Source: Phycomyces blakesleeanus NRRL 1555(-)
Taxonomy: Eukaryota > Mucoromycota > Mucoromycetes > Mucorales > Phycomycetaceae
DNA length: 64,000 nucleotides
NCBI RefSeq assembly: GCF_001638985.1
Contig: NW_017265135.1
Span: 735,223 to 799,222 of the forward strand
Direction of reading: 5' to 3'
A program made the translations under genes and the position numbers. Below, piece after piece: positions 11,183 through 23,459 of this stretch (within the stretch, counting starts at the first letter, position 1; every line of letters starts with the position of its first letter). The notes beneath the pieces were generated by a model. It did no database searches, had not been told where the DNA came from, and worked only from the letters and a program-made list of their open reading frames with translations.

Positions 11183-11678
11183 GACTGGGCCAAACATATT
11201 ATACATCTCTAAATCTTTTTGTATCAATTCTGTAAACCAATTGGTTAAGTAATGACCCTGGGAAGAGTATGATTGTTCCAACTAACACAGAAATTGATTG
11301 AAAACCATAAGGATTGTAACAATCAACCACAAAAATATTGATCTATTCCCATTTCTTTCTCTTATTAATTATTAGTCATTTAAAGAAGCATAATTTACTA
11401 CCACGTCTTTGTAATAGCTTAGTAATATATTACTGATTATCTTATTATTATTTTTTATTTATTATCGGAATATCTATATAAGCATCAAAAGAAGAAAGCA
11501 ATAAAGACTATCTTTACACAGCACTTTTATTTTATTTTTTATCTTTCTTGAGAGCACAAGCTTCTAATTTCCAATGTTTGGCCCAAGTAGCTGTTATAGG
11601 AGATCGATATATATATTCTCCTTTTCTGTTAACCGTTTGGACCACTTCTTTACATAAACCAACACATCCCGTCTCAAT
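11183..11678 (+). repeat. dispersed repeat B, copy 1
   Basis: Matches the outer end of the large inverted repeat: 28855-29340 in the same orientation and 15735-16222 inverted. Shared blocks include TTTTTGTATCAATT, TTGTAACAATCAACCACA, ACTGATTATCTT, CAGCACTTTTATTTT, TTTTTATCTTTCTTGA, AATTTCCAAT and TTAACCGTTTGG. In the big element A and B lie about 8 kb apart, while here they are adjacent. Confidence 0.7.
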
Positions 11679-11839
11679 AGTATACAGCGATGATCACAAA
11701 AACGCCAAGAAATTATGCCTACTACAAAGCTGATAATCTTGGAAATATTTAACTCAATTGTTTTTATATTATAAATAAAAATCAAGCATCTAATAAAATA
11801 CTTTTAGAAAAAAAATGAGTGCATCTACTAGTGAAGAAT

Positions 11840-11886
11840 ACTATTAAATAGTAAAATAGTAAAATAGTAAAATAGTAAAATAGTTC
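11840..11886. repeat. short tandem repeat, TAAAATAG units
   Basis: About five head-to-tail copies of an 8-9 base AT-rich unit (AATAGTAA/AATAGTAAA). Confidence 0.8.
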
Positions 11887-11956
11887 TGTCAAATTGTAGT
11901 TGAAATTTGACCCTTTATTTTTTTGACTGTTTTAGGGCCAACACAACTTAAGTCGA

Positions 11957-12195
11957 TTTATTAAAGAAAAAATAGAAAATGGAACTGATGGATATGCTCT
12001 TAGACATTTAAACTTACTATAACTTTTCCGGTAGAAGAAATAAATCAAATTAAAGTCGGCTACAATGAGCCAATTAATATAAGCTGGGAAGCTTTAATAT
12101 TAAATAATACTAAGTCGATTTATAAGGGAAAGTTTATAGAAGAAGAAAACAAAGAAATAAAAAGTGGAAGTACAAATTCAACTAAAACTCTGTGA
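11957..12195 (+). pseudogene. decayed coding remnant of unknown family
   Basis: With one frame change near 12020 the strand reads FIKEKIENGTDGYALRHLNL, then TFPVEEINQIKVGYNEPINI, SWEALILNNTKSIYKGKFIEEE, then a stop near 12195. The non-random, charged, globular-looking composition suggests an old gene fragment. Repeated AAGTCGATTTAT blocks occur at 11951 and 12112. I do not recognise the family. Confidence 0.3.
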
Positions 12196-14110
12196 TTGTT
12201 TTTTTTGTTCTTATTTTATATCAACAAGTGATAAAAATTCACTGCATGACTTTCAGTAATACAATGAGCCAAGTGTTTTTATTAAATGTAAGTCTTTCTA
12301 GTAACAGAAAAAAAGGCTGCAAGTAATACATGTATGGTATGATCCTAAATAAGTTTCTTCGAAATCAATACTAATAGCTATGCAAAAAATTAGAAGCTGT
12401 AAAGAAAATAGGTATACTAAAATAAAGATGGCTAATTTGATTTTAATGATTTTATTTACTCATTATTTTCTACCTACGTTAGACTGGGGTATTACTATAA
12501 AAGCAAATATATCCAATAAATTTGCAGACAGGGTAGTGATGAAGTAGAATAGAAAGCATGAGAACATAATTACGCGCAAGAATAAAAACGATACTACAAA
12601 AATGCAGCTATACTTCTTTTAGTGTATTATGGTTGAGATAGTTGAAACATATGTATACTATGTCACTATATTTATTAGTTTTCTATGCTCACATACACAC
12701 TCGCCCATAAGTATACATTGTCTTTCACTAAAAGAAAAGTCATAAATTGTAGGCGGCTTATCAAAGACTTAATGCATCATATGTCTCATATGTAATAAAA
12801 AAGCCAAGTTTTCTGCTTCTAAAGTTACACCGCATATTATCAAATGCACGACCCCTAGTAAGCCCTATATAATGCCCTTGTGAAGTCTAATAAAAATTAT
12901 AACTGTAAGGCAAGATAAAATATAAAGACCAAATAGCTAGTGCATACTTTCAACATCAAATAAGTAGTGGTAGTTCTAGCCATATTAAAAAGAAAAGATA
13001 TAGTAAGTCTACCAAGTATTTAAGAGTATATCTAATATGTATGTCACTCATACTAAAAGTAGTAAGTACAGAAAATAAAACAAAAGAAAGCATGACGATC
13101 ATATGCATATCCGCGTAATCAGCAAGGAATTTGATTGAAAAAAAAACAAATACAAGGGTATTTACGTTTCTACCACTACTCAGCCCACATTCCCTTGCCA
13201 TTTTCTATAAATTCACTCTTTTTTTTCTGTTTTCATTTTTCTTTCTTTCTCTCTCTTTTTTCACTTTTTACATGGTAAGCTTGAAACTCTGCTCTCAAAG
13301 GTAAGTTACCTCTTTATATACCCTTTAATATAGCTGTCTATATATTGGGTATTTTCTATAAAATATTACAGCAACGTAAGTACTTTACACCTCAAAGAAT
13401 TTTTACACGTTTTATATTCTTCATCCATTAAAACTTGTTATATTTTTGACACCAAAAATCTTCTCTGTGCCTTTATACTTTACACTTAGCTTCCAGAAAC
13501 AGCTTTAGTAAAAAAAAATTGAAGACCACCAGAAAAATCCGATATTCTTTAATTTTATATATTATTATTCCATCTAAAATACGAGTATAAGGCATATAAA
13601 GGGCGCAAGTTTCTGGTACCAGTATTAATCCGTTCTCAAAAGAACTAGCAGCACATATATAGTAGCCAGTATTATAACACGTAGGCAAAACACAATATGG
13701 GTACAATATACCTACCGCCCAAACGATAACCTCAATACTAGTATTATTATTGAAATACCAAAAGTTATGCTTACCTTGCAGCCAAATTTTAACCACTATA
13801 AACTTAATTTCAAAGTAACTCGCGCGTAAAACAAAATAGTAAAGGGTAAATACATGTAAAAAAGATACTAGCAGAATAAAATATTAATATGAGAGGTACT
13901 AACCCAGCCAATTTATTATAAAAAATGTTATAGCTCTAATGCACGTATATTAGTTCAAACAGCATATCCGTATAGTTAAGTAGGACAATACACCAAAGGC
14001 ACTACATATATTCATTGTAGTCCATATCGGTAAGTGAAGAGTGAGAATTAGCCATGGATATACTAGCAACAGTTTTTATTTCTACGCTAGAAATATCTAA
14101 TATGAGTATA
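12196..14110. other. AT-rich island DNA, no supported gene
   Basis: Only scattered short open frames; the longest is 107 codons on the minus strand at 13473-13796, of unlikely composition. Around 13255-13390 several GTAAGT/GTAAGC strings follow short exon-like pieces, but no coherent gene results. Confidence 0.4.
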
Positions 14111-14119
14111 ACTATCCAA

Positions 14120-14690
14120 ACAGCAAGTCTTACTATATGATCGCCACAACTACGACTATTACGACTATTACTACGATTGAGACGATTGAGACCATTAATT
14201 TGTTGTATTATTTACTATATGTAGAATTTTCAGACGATTACGACCACTACGATTATTACTACGATTGGGAAGATTGGAACGATTGAGACCATTAATTCGA
14301 TGTATTGTTTATTAGATGTAAAATTTTCAGACGATTACGACGATTACGACGATTACGACTATTACGACTATTACGGCTACTATGATTAGTACGCCGATTG
14401 AGACCATCACTTTCTTGTACTGTCTATTCGATGTAGAGTTTTAAGACGATTACGACCACTACGACCATTACGGTCACTACAATTATTACTACAATTGAGA
14501 CGATTGAGACGATTGAGACCATTACTTTTTTGTATTGTTTGTTAGAAGTAGAATTTCAAGACGATTACAGCGATTCCGACGATACAGCTATTACTATTAT
14601 TACGACCACTACGACCACTACGACAATTAAAACGATTAAAACGATTAAGACAATTAAGACAATTAAGACGAGTACGACGATAACGGTACA
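14120..14690 (+). repeat. degenerate two-level tandem repeat of ACGATTACG units
   Basis: Nine-base units of the ACGATTACG/ACGACTATT type form blocks that recur about four times with a period of roughly 125 bases. Each block has a conserved spacer like TTGTATTGTTTATTAGATGTAGAATTT (shown by positions about 14195-14230, 14300-14330, 14415-14442 and 14530-14560). One frame reads Asp-Asp-Tyr repeats, another Thr-Ile-Thr, but stops occur in all, so any gene is broken. Confidence 0.6.
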
Positions 14691-14699
14691 AAATGAATA

Positions 14700-15734
14700 C
14701 AAGACGATGTGGATAAGGTTTGGAACACTGATGGTCAATAGTATCGGTAAATAAAGACTCAGTTCTGGACATGACTATATTAACATCACCCTTTTTATTT
14801 ATGCACGAGAAATCTCTTATATACATATAGCTACCCAAATACCAATTCTAGCTGTAGTATTAAGCGAAAGTGTTTTTCTGAAGAATAAAGTATACCTAAA
14901 TGTGCATCTATTCTGTAAATATTGGGAGTCAAAGAAAAGAAAAAACTATCATGAATATGAAAAGTATGTTGTTAAATAGTAATTACTTCTGGAAGCCTTC
15001 ATTGACTATTAAAAATGAAAGCACTGTCCTTAAAATACCTTTTATTTGCATTCTTCTGTACCATATATTGTTCAAAATTAAGAACTACACACAATTGTCA
15101 GTGTCATATGGAAAATTTAGATGTTACCTTTCGAATAATCAGAATCTTGTTATATTTTTAAGAAATCAGCTAGATATCCTCTCTTTATACGTACAATAAT
15201 CAGGATCATTAACCTAATAGTTTTTAAGCGCTTGTGCATTCTATTTTCTGTAACAGTGTTACGGAAATACAATTTATTTATAAAGTAATAAAACGCAACT
15301 ACAGTGATGTTAATTGGTGATAAGATATAACGATTGAAAAACCACACCTAAAGTGTGTTCGTTGGTATATGAAAGCTATAGTATAATTGTTTGGATAAGA
15401 AGAAGGGAAAGACAAATTGTAAATAGTAAAGAATGATTAATTTATGAAAGGGGTTCGTAATATTAATTTAGAACGTGTAACCGAAAGTTGCAACAGGCAG
15501 ATATCATTGTATCGGTGAGATACATTTCAACATTAAAGAGTCTTGTCTTTTTTATCATACATGGCCGGTAGAAGGATGTATGGAGCAAAAATGTATGTTA
15601 TTTTGTATGCTTAAAAGAGTGATATTTTATAGTCAATGTTCTGAAAAAAAGTATCTACAAGAAAATAACAAAGGTTGTATCTAAGCTCATGTGCTGTGCG
15701 CCTGAGCCAGATAGTGGTTTCTGATGTTGAAACC
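14700..15734. other. AT-rich island DNA, no supported gene
   Basis: The stretch 14770-14860 weakly resembles 14050-14130 (ATTTATG/CTACGC, GAGAAAT/AGAAAT, ATATAGCTACCC), extending the tandem unit above. A 99-codon frame at 14900-15199 has no recognisable features. Confidence 0.35.
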
Positions 15735-16222
15735 GGCAGTATTAATTTATATGATGAAGTGACCCAAACGGTTAAAAGAAAAAAGAGATTATATATCGGT
15801 TTTTCTTACCAGCTCCTTAGCCCAAATATTGGAAATTGGCAGCTTGTTCTTTCAAGAAAGATAAAAAGAAAATAAAAGTGCTGTCAAAAGATGGGTTTGA
15901 TTGCTTTCATCTTTCGGTGTTTATATGGATATTATGATAATAAAGAAAAACAAGATAATCAGTAAGATATTGCTAAGTTATTACGAAGATGCTGGGGTAA
16001 ACTATGCTTCTTTGGATAATTAATAATAAATAAGAGAGAAGTAGAAATAGCTAAATATTTCTGTGGTTGATTGTTACAATTTTTGTGCCTTTCAATTAAT
16101 TTATTTACCAGCTATAAGAATTATGTTCTACTTTAGGCCACGACTTGAGCAATTTGTTTACATAATTGATACAAAGAAAGATTTAGAAAGATAGGATATG
16201 TTTGGGTCATATGGAAGTTCAA
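15735..16222 (-). repeat. dispersed repeat B, left-arm copy (inverted)
   Basis: Reverse complement of 28855-29340 and of the more diverged 11183-11678. It forms the outer end of the inverted repeat. The similarity stops abruptly at ACTGCC (15735-15740 complement), which marks the likely element boundary. Confidence 0.8.
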
Positions 16223-17722
16223 AGACACGCAATGAGCTAATGAAAATGAGATATCTTTTATTTATCGAAGCTCTCAATGAAGATAAAGATAGCAAATAGA
16301 TCTACCAAGAAGATAATGCTCTCTGCCATGGTTTTATAGTAATAGTAAGGCGGCCAAGTAACCCAGATTTTAGCTCTATAGAGATCTCATAAAAATATTC
16401 CACCAAAAGAGTGAAAAAGAAAAAAAGAGTTTAATCTTCAAAAAACTTTTAAGGGGGTGGTGGTAATTACCTATACGGAATAAAGCAACACTCGGGTTGG
16501 TGTTTGTAATAGTAAGTGTATGTTAATGCCTGACTGCGTGACAATACCTGATTGCATGACAATGCCTAATTGAATGACAATGCTTAATTGCATATATGAG
16601 ATGAAGAGAGTTAATGGAGGATCATCAAACTATTGATTTTTTTTAAAAGAAAAACTATACCTTTGGAGTTATATGTTTTCATGGATGAGTTGTCAAGTGT
16701 AATAAGATCGGCTAAGCCAAGATAGCTAAAGAAGTTGTATTATTGATATATTAGAACTTAATAAGTATAATGACCATTGTTGATACGAGTCTATATATAT
16801 ATACATACCTTGGTTGTAAGAAAAAATAAAAAAAAATTCTAACAGATCTCAGTACTGAATATTGTATTACAATATTCATTTATCTGTTTTTCAAGTGTAT
16901 CCGATTTATCCCAAAAAGTAAAAAAACAAAGATTTTTTTGTCAAGACCTGCGCTTGAAGGCCGATCCACTCAAGTTTACACCCAAGCTTCTCAACAACCC
17001 TCATTCCTGCCTACTCGGCATGGCATCAAATTTACCATGACGGCAAAGTATCGGTGAAATGCTTTAATGCCAAACTGCTCGGGACAGGTGTCTGAGACAC
17101 CCAAGTGAACAGCATAGCATTTACTTAGGCACCTTAACTTTGCTTCGGGTTCGTCCCTCATGTCCAGTTCTGTTTACCAGAGCGTGGGTTACAAGTATCA
17201 AAGTCTAAGCAATGAGGGACTTGAAAAGCACAGGGATCATTTCAACAGGAAGCAGTAAAATACAGGCGATTGTACTGGGTAATCTGTCGATTCTGCTGGA
17301 ATCTACCTGTATTACCTCACGTCCAGGTGCTCAACGAATTTAAAAAACTCTACGCATCCAGGTGATACACCCTTATACTTGCACCTTTCTGTGACAATCT
17401 TGACATGCCCCAAAGGACAAAATCTGGAGAGCCAATATCCAACGTCCTAAGAAAATAGCATAAAGCTACCTCTGCGTTCCTCAGTCTTCTCCATGTTATG
17501 TGCCGCACAACACAGAAAAAACTGACGTGGATTTCATCCGGCTTTCGCCTTCATATGAGTGGCTCAGGAAGGTCTTTAACGTCCAGTATGCTCTACACTA
17601 AGAGCTACTTTCCCTTATGGTACTTGTGTTCAGTTGGTTTTTTATAAGTATATTTAGCCTTCGATGAAACTTTTCACCAGGATTAGGGAGTTTGTAAAAC
17701 AACCCGACTCATCGGAAGCTAC

Positions 17723-17941
17723 TTAACACAAAGACAAGAACTCAAGACAAGGTGAGGGGATTGCACCCTCCAGTAACCTTTTCCAGGGAGTGAAGGCTAC
17801 TGACTTGTTGGTATGCCTGGAAAAGCAGTTCACTAGTTCACAATCCAGAGCAGTCAAAAGACTACTCCGGTTCAAACATTGGAGCTTCTCCATCTCAAAC
17901 AATAAAGTCCAAGACGGAATCCCTTTTGGTTTCTTTTCCAC
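17723..17941 (-). CDS. doubtful 72-codon open frame, twin of 27134-27352
   Basis: Starts MEKKPKGIPSW, ends LEFLSLC. The copy in the other arm has the same length and differs by one residue (LLTALDCELV here, LLTAPDCELV there). Conservation may just reflect the young duplication. No motif is recognisable. The frame can be extended upstream to about TAVEKKPKG, so it could be an exon of the outward-pointing unit rather than a separate gene. Confidence 0.2.
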   Translation of the reverse strand: MEKKPKGIPSWTLLFEMEKLQCLNRSSLLTALDCELVNCFSRHTNKSVAFTPWKRLLEGAIPSPCLEFLSLC

Positions 17942-18279
17942 TGCAGTAAATGCAGGTAGAATCGCTCAAAGTACGGACCAATTTTAGGCCATGGTACCTT
18001 GAGCGAACTCAATGACTAGACGCCAAAGAGTGCAGTGCGTTCAATAAAAAAACCAGAATCTCATATTAAGACAAGCCTTATAAATAAGGCGTCTACAATG
18101 AGCGAGTTGGAAAAGAGCCCGGAGACTCACTGTTAAAGACCATGATATACACATTTTGCATGAAAATGTTTACATATATTCCTTTTGATATATCGTGACC
18201 GATAGAATACGAGGTACTCAGTGACCACTCCAAGAGTAGAGATATAAATAAAAATCGAGTATAAGGTTAATATACTTAT

Positions 18280-18980
18280 TGTGTCAAAGTGTGTGCGCGT
18301 GTGCGCGTTTACTTACCTAGCTGTTAACTGCGAAGGATGTAAAATACTGAGCTGGTTCTCGGTACACCTCTCCATAAGCATACTTTGAACACTATCAAGA
18401 GAATAAAGTAATATAAAAGTATAAAGTGAGTATGTTAATTGAGTCAAAGTATGTATATATTGACTTACCACTCAGTGGACCATACATGGTATGAAGGCAC
18501 CATCAAAAGAATGGTGGGTAACAGCTAAACAGAACTAGAAACTGCAATAGAAAAAAAGAAAACATCAAATCATAGTTAGCGTGTTGATCGTGTCAAAGTG
18601 TGTGTGTATGTACGCGTTTACTTACCTAGTAAACAGCAGCGGACGGCTTGAAAAGTACTTGTGCTAAAAAGCAAGACGGGACGGGACACTGGACACTGTG
18701 ATAAAATAAAAGAAATATCGAATCATAGTTAGTGTATTGATCGTGCCAAAGCGTGTGTGTGTTTGCTTACCTAGCAGATAACTGCGTAGGGTTTAAAAAA
18801 GTACTTGTGCTTAAAAGCAAAACGGCACTGGACACTGGACACTGTGACGAAAGAAAGAAAACATCAAATCATAGTTAGTGTGGTGATCGTGTCAAAGCAT
18901 CTGTGTGTGTATTTACTTACCTGGTACATGAACTTGACGTGAAGGACCTCTCCGTGGCTACAGTGGAATGGACGCTGGGC
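18280..18980 (-). repeat. tandem exon-plus-intron modules, period about 133-154 bp
   Basis: On the minus strand at least five modules follow each other. Exon-like pieces lie at 18921-18974 (54 nt), 18771-18841 (71), 18626-18695 (70), 18469-18541 (73) and 18317-18391 (75). Each is followed by a donor such as GTAAGTAAAC and an intron containing TTTGACACGATCAA and CTAACTATGATT-like blocks, then a pyrimidine-rich acceptor ending CAG or TAG. The second and third exons begin identically (TGTCCAGTGTCC). So exons and introns were duplicated together. Exon lengths are mostly not multiples of three. Confidence 0.75.
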
Positions 18981-19208
18981 ATAGAAGACAGAAAAAAAAA
19001 CATGCACAAGAAAACACTGTGCTGTAGTTAGTATATTGACCGTGTCAAAGTGTGTATGTGTCTGTATAATACTTTACCTGCTATTAGACTGGACATCATT
19101 TTTGGAACTTAGCTAGAAACCGCGTCTGGGGTGCGTTTTCATAATAAATATCAGTATGGACCTTATACGGATAGAAAGATATAGGCATTTAAAGACAATT
19201 TTCTTACC
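18317..19208 (-). pseudogene. spliced transcription unit of the inverted repeat, left copy
   Basis: Reading outward, an untranslated exon ends at 19208 (donor GTAAGAA), then exon 19078-19125 contains ATGATGTCCAGTC and ends at donor GTAAAG, then exon 18921-18974, then the module exons listed above. From that ATG the product would be MMSSLIAA-SIPL and then a TAG stop at about codon 13, so the left copy cannot make the long product. The same ATG-bearing exon is present in the right arm at about 23256-23303. It could be a broken gene or a spliced noncoding RNA. Confidence 0.45.
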
Positions 19209-20384
19209 GTGTCAGAAACCAAGGACCACCGAAAGGAAACCAGGAGGAAGAGGAGGGATAACAGGAAATTGAGAATTGTATCGATTCTTATATGAAAAAA
19301 AAATGGGGATGGCGCAGCACGGAAGGCGTAAAATGTCTATTTTGGATAAATCAAAACAAATTCATATGAAAATTAAATAGTTTCATGTTTTCAGTAAAAG
19401 CTCCATGTTTTTTATCGCATATTTTTATTGCGTATTTTTTATCGCATATTTCTATCAAGGACCTATTGGTATTATCTAATAGATACATTGAATAGTACCG
19501 ACACTGAATACATTTGAGTATTACCTTGTTTTAGATAACATTTATATTCCTTTGGGGAATATATTTCTATATCTTTATGTTCACACTACTGATAATCATT
19601 AATATTAGTATTATTATTATTTTAAAAAAAAACACCAAGTAAATAAAGAAATCCTCCTTAACATTATAATCACACTTTGTTTTCTTTCGCTTCACAAAGT
19701 ATCCTGAAAGTCATATAAGTATATAAGAACTACTATTAAGAAAATAATAGCATTTTTTTATTAAGCTATTTTTTTTATTTAGGCTATTCAGTTTTACATA
19801 TATATGCAATATCTCTTGTGAACTACAAACATAATATTATTTCTTACTCTTGATCAATAAAAACATTGTTATTATAATGTATATTCACATATCTTAGCTA
19901 GCATGACTTATTCTTTACATAATTATGTCTAGAGGCAAAATTTTAATCATATAAATTTCATGGCAATTGAAACTTGAGTGGTTTGTGTGATAGATTACTC
20001 AAATGCGTAAGAGAAGATAATATATACTGATATACTATAATATCATTTTAGCCTATATATTGTGGATATCAGTCTATTCTCTTGAAAATAATAAGAAAAT
20101 AAATAGAGAGATGTGTTAGGATAGTCTATATTACTTTTATTTTTTTGATGATTAAATATATATACATTAGCAGCTAACAGAATAAGACAGTCAGTAAGAT
20201 CAACTTCAGCTGTTTACTGAAGTATTTACATTTAAAGTTATCTTAATATATTAAGACTTGGAGTATATTATTTACATTTTAACAATATTTTAAGGCTGGT
20301 ATAAATTATGTCCTTTAAATTAATTTGATATCTTATACTGGTACAGCCTAAGTACCTATAGACAAGCTGGTGGCACTGTTGGTT

Positions 20385-20775
20385 TCGGACAAGTACCCAT
20401 ATTCAATTACCAACACAATTAGTATTATCCAAACTATCCAATTTTCTCAATAACATGCTATCAGCTTAACTCAGAAAAACTATATATTCCCAAATAAATT
20501 GACTCAATAAAAAACAACTTTTACACACTTATATTTTCTTTTTCTTTCTTTTCTCTGGGTATTTATCTGAAGAACACTTTTATTTGTTACAAAGACTATG
20601 AATGTTTATCTGATAATTCCGTTTTTTCTTTTCGAAATGTTTTTTTTTACAAACTTCTTACACCACACCAACATACACAGCACGTCTCACCACTCTCCTA
20701 CTAATTTATCTGGAATCATTCGACATTATATTTCTGTGACCTCCGTTTCTCGCCAAATATTGACTACTATCATGT
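20385..20775 (+). repeat. dispersed repeat A, copy 2
   Basis: Same orientation as 10790-11160. It lies upstream of the right arm, so in the order A, right-arm unit, B the segment 20.37-29.34 kb may be a complete 9 kb element whose truncated inverted copy forms the left arm. Confidence 0.6.
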
Positions 20776-21339
20776 TTCTAATGGCGTTCTTTCTTCTGCT
20801 CAAAAGTCTTACTGGAGAACAATTTCCGGCAATTTTTTGTTTGTTCTTGACGATATGTAACATATATTAAGAATAGCATATAAATAGGGCAGTAGTATTA
20901 AGTGTATCTGCAATATTCAATATATTTACAGCAACAAAGATAATATTTATATACAAGAAGTACAGACTATAAGAAAAGATAAGGTAGTAGTTAAAAGATA
21001 TACAGTTCTGTCTTTATTTCGCAGGAGTACTTTGTTGTAAATGAGTATTGACTACTGCTGTAATTGAGAATAAGTCTGAAGGAAATAATATAAGGCCTCA
21101 GCTATTCCAGTCAAAGGTGTCTACCGATTACTTTATTATTTAACACACAGGTTTAGCATGTATGATAGTGATTATATTTCATATGATGATATCACCATAA
21201 TATGGGATACATTAGTGGATTATTATAAGCATAATTATAACTCATAAACACATTTACTTTCGATGTTAATACTTCATTGGGACTACACACATTTATATAA
21301 TTAATCATACATTAATTATCCCAAGATCACGTTGCTCTG

Positions 21340-21560
21340 ATTAAGGCTCAGATAGGATCGATTACCTGACCCTAGTCATATAATTTTCCCGATCCAAAAT
21401 AATATAAATAGCAGTAGTAGTTCAGTGTAGGAACCTCGTCAAACTTTGATACAAAATCTTTTTCAATAAACAAAACCTACACAAGTTCTCACGGATTTTC
21501 GTTCCTAATCTAAAATCTTCAATTCTTCCACTTAAAAACTTCTTCAACTTCAACCACCAC
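21340..21560 (+). promoter_or_regulatory. LTR-like or promoter-like segment
   Basis: A TATA-like AATATAAATAG (about 21400-21411) is followed by CAATAAACAAAACC (about 21465-21479) and a C-rich transcript-start-like stretch. The arrangement of TATA box, AATAAA and CA-rich leader resembles the U3-R part of an LTR. A weaker look-alike occurs at 20878-20915. No matching second LTR or primer-binding site was found. Confidence 0.25.
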
Positions 21561-23459
21561 AACATACTTAATATATTGAATTCATGTAAAATTTTGGCTA
21601 GAAATTATATTTTTCTTTCTTACTCTATTTTACGTTTTTATTTTGATTCTTCTCATTTACTGTTTATCATGAGTCAAAGATTTAAATCAAAGTTCCAATT
21701 GTCTACTATTTTTTTCTTTTTTGTTCTCATTTAACTTAAACTCGTTTAATTGAATATATGCATTTCAGAAAAAAAATATTAAGAAAATATTGGGAACTAA
21801 TCAGAAGACTTGTTGATATTGGTGATTTAGTTGCTGCTGCTGCTGCTGCTTCTATTGATATGATATGATCATTCTTGATGATTTATCAAGAAAAGTGCAC
21901 AAAAGTAAAACAGCAAGTAAAAGACAAGAGAAGAATAATAAATGTATATACATATGGAGATATGGAGGGATTCTTACCTGTTATATTCTGTGCTTTGTTC
22001 TTAGAAAACATATTATTGTTCTGATTTTATTAGATGGACTATACTAGCATTAAATATAATCCAAAATATGTAGCTAGTTTGATAGGGTATAAGCATCATT
22101 ACATTTTTTTTGTTAAAATAGTTATAGATATTGTATATTGAAAATAATGTAAAAGCAGAAGGGTCGAGTAAAGAAAAAAAGAACTCGCCAACTAGACTCT
22201 GTATCAAAGAGTAATGTCTTTATCAGAGAGAAAGAGAAAAGAAAGAGTATGAATACGTACTATTAGAGATCTACAGTAGCTGTAAAGTATCTACAATAAT
22301 CCTTTAAATAATTTTTTTAAGGATTTTAATATGATTTCAAAGCAATATAAACTGTGACAGTGTATACATACTACAGTGTCCGAAAGAAATGTTTAACAGC
22401 TTTATTATTTATCTATAACTTTACTAATACATTTATATAATTAAAATTTTGCCTCTAGACATAATTATGTAAAGAATAAGTCATGCTAGCTAAGATATGT
22501 GAATATACATTATAATAACAATATTTTTATTGATCAGGAGTAAGAAAGAGTATTATGTTTGTAGTTCACAAGAGATATTGCATATGTATGTAAAACTGAA
22601 TAGCCTAAATAGAAAAAAAATAGCTTGATAAATAAATGCTATTATTTTCTTAATAGTAGTTCTTATCTACTTATATGACTTTCAGGATACTTTATGAAGC
22701 AAAAGAAAACAAAATGTGATTATAATGTTAAGGAGAATTTCTTTATTTACTTGGTATTTTTTTTTAAAATAATAATAATACTAATATTAATGATTATCAG
22801 TAGTGTGAACATAAAGGTATAGAAATATATTCCCCAAAGGAATATAAATGTTATCTAAAAAAAGGTAATACTCAAATGTATTCAGTGTTGATACTATTCA
22901 ATGTATCTATTAGATAATATCAATAGGTCCTTGATAGAAATATGCGATAAAAAATACACGATAAAAATATGTGATAAAAAACATGGAGCTTTTACTGAAA
23001 ACATGAAACTATTTAATTTTCATATGAATTTGTTTTGATTTATCCAAAATAGACATTTTACGCCTTCCGTGCTGCGCCATCCCCATTTTTTTCATATAAG
23101 AATCGATACAATTCCCAATTTCCTGTTATTCCTTCTCTTCCTCCTGGTTTCCTTTCGGTGGTCCTTGGTTTCCGACACGGTAAGAAAATTGTCTTTAAAT
23201 GTCTATATCCTCCTATCCGTATAAGATGCATACTGATATTTATTATGAAAATGCACCCCAGACGCGGTTTCTAGCTAAGCTCCAAAAATGATGTCCAGTC
23301 TAATAGCAGGTAAAGTATTATACAGACACAATCAAACTTTGACACGGTCAACTACTAACTACAGCACAACGTTTTTTGTACCTGTTTTCTTTTTGATCAT
23401 ATGTCCAAAATCTATTCCACTGTGGTTCACAAAAAAGTCTTTCATGTCGAGTTCATGTA

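Larger units (their letters stand above)
15735..19947. repeat. left arm of a 13.6 kb imperfect inverted repeat
   Basis: The outer part 15735-18275 is the reverse complement of 26800-29340; paired coordinates add to 45074-45075, so the segments are almost indel-free. The inner part 19085-19947 pairs with 22440-23305 (sum 42387). Between them the arms differ because each has its own tandem expansion (18280-19080 here, 23460-26570 on the right). The copies differ by scattered substitutions and look very similar where I compared them. The outermost 490 bases are repeat B. Confidence 0.93.
19948..22439. other. spacer between the inverted-repeat arms
   Basis: Single-copy relative to the arms, AT-rich, with repeat A copy 2 (20385-20775) and a promoter-like segment (21340-21560). 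It has a (TGC)n run at 21834-21852. No gene is supported. Confidence 0.6.
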
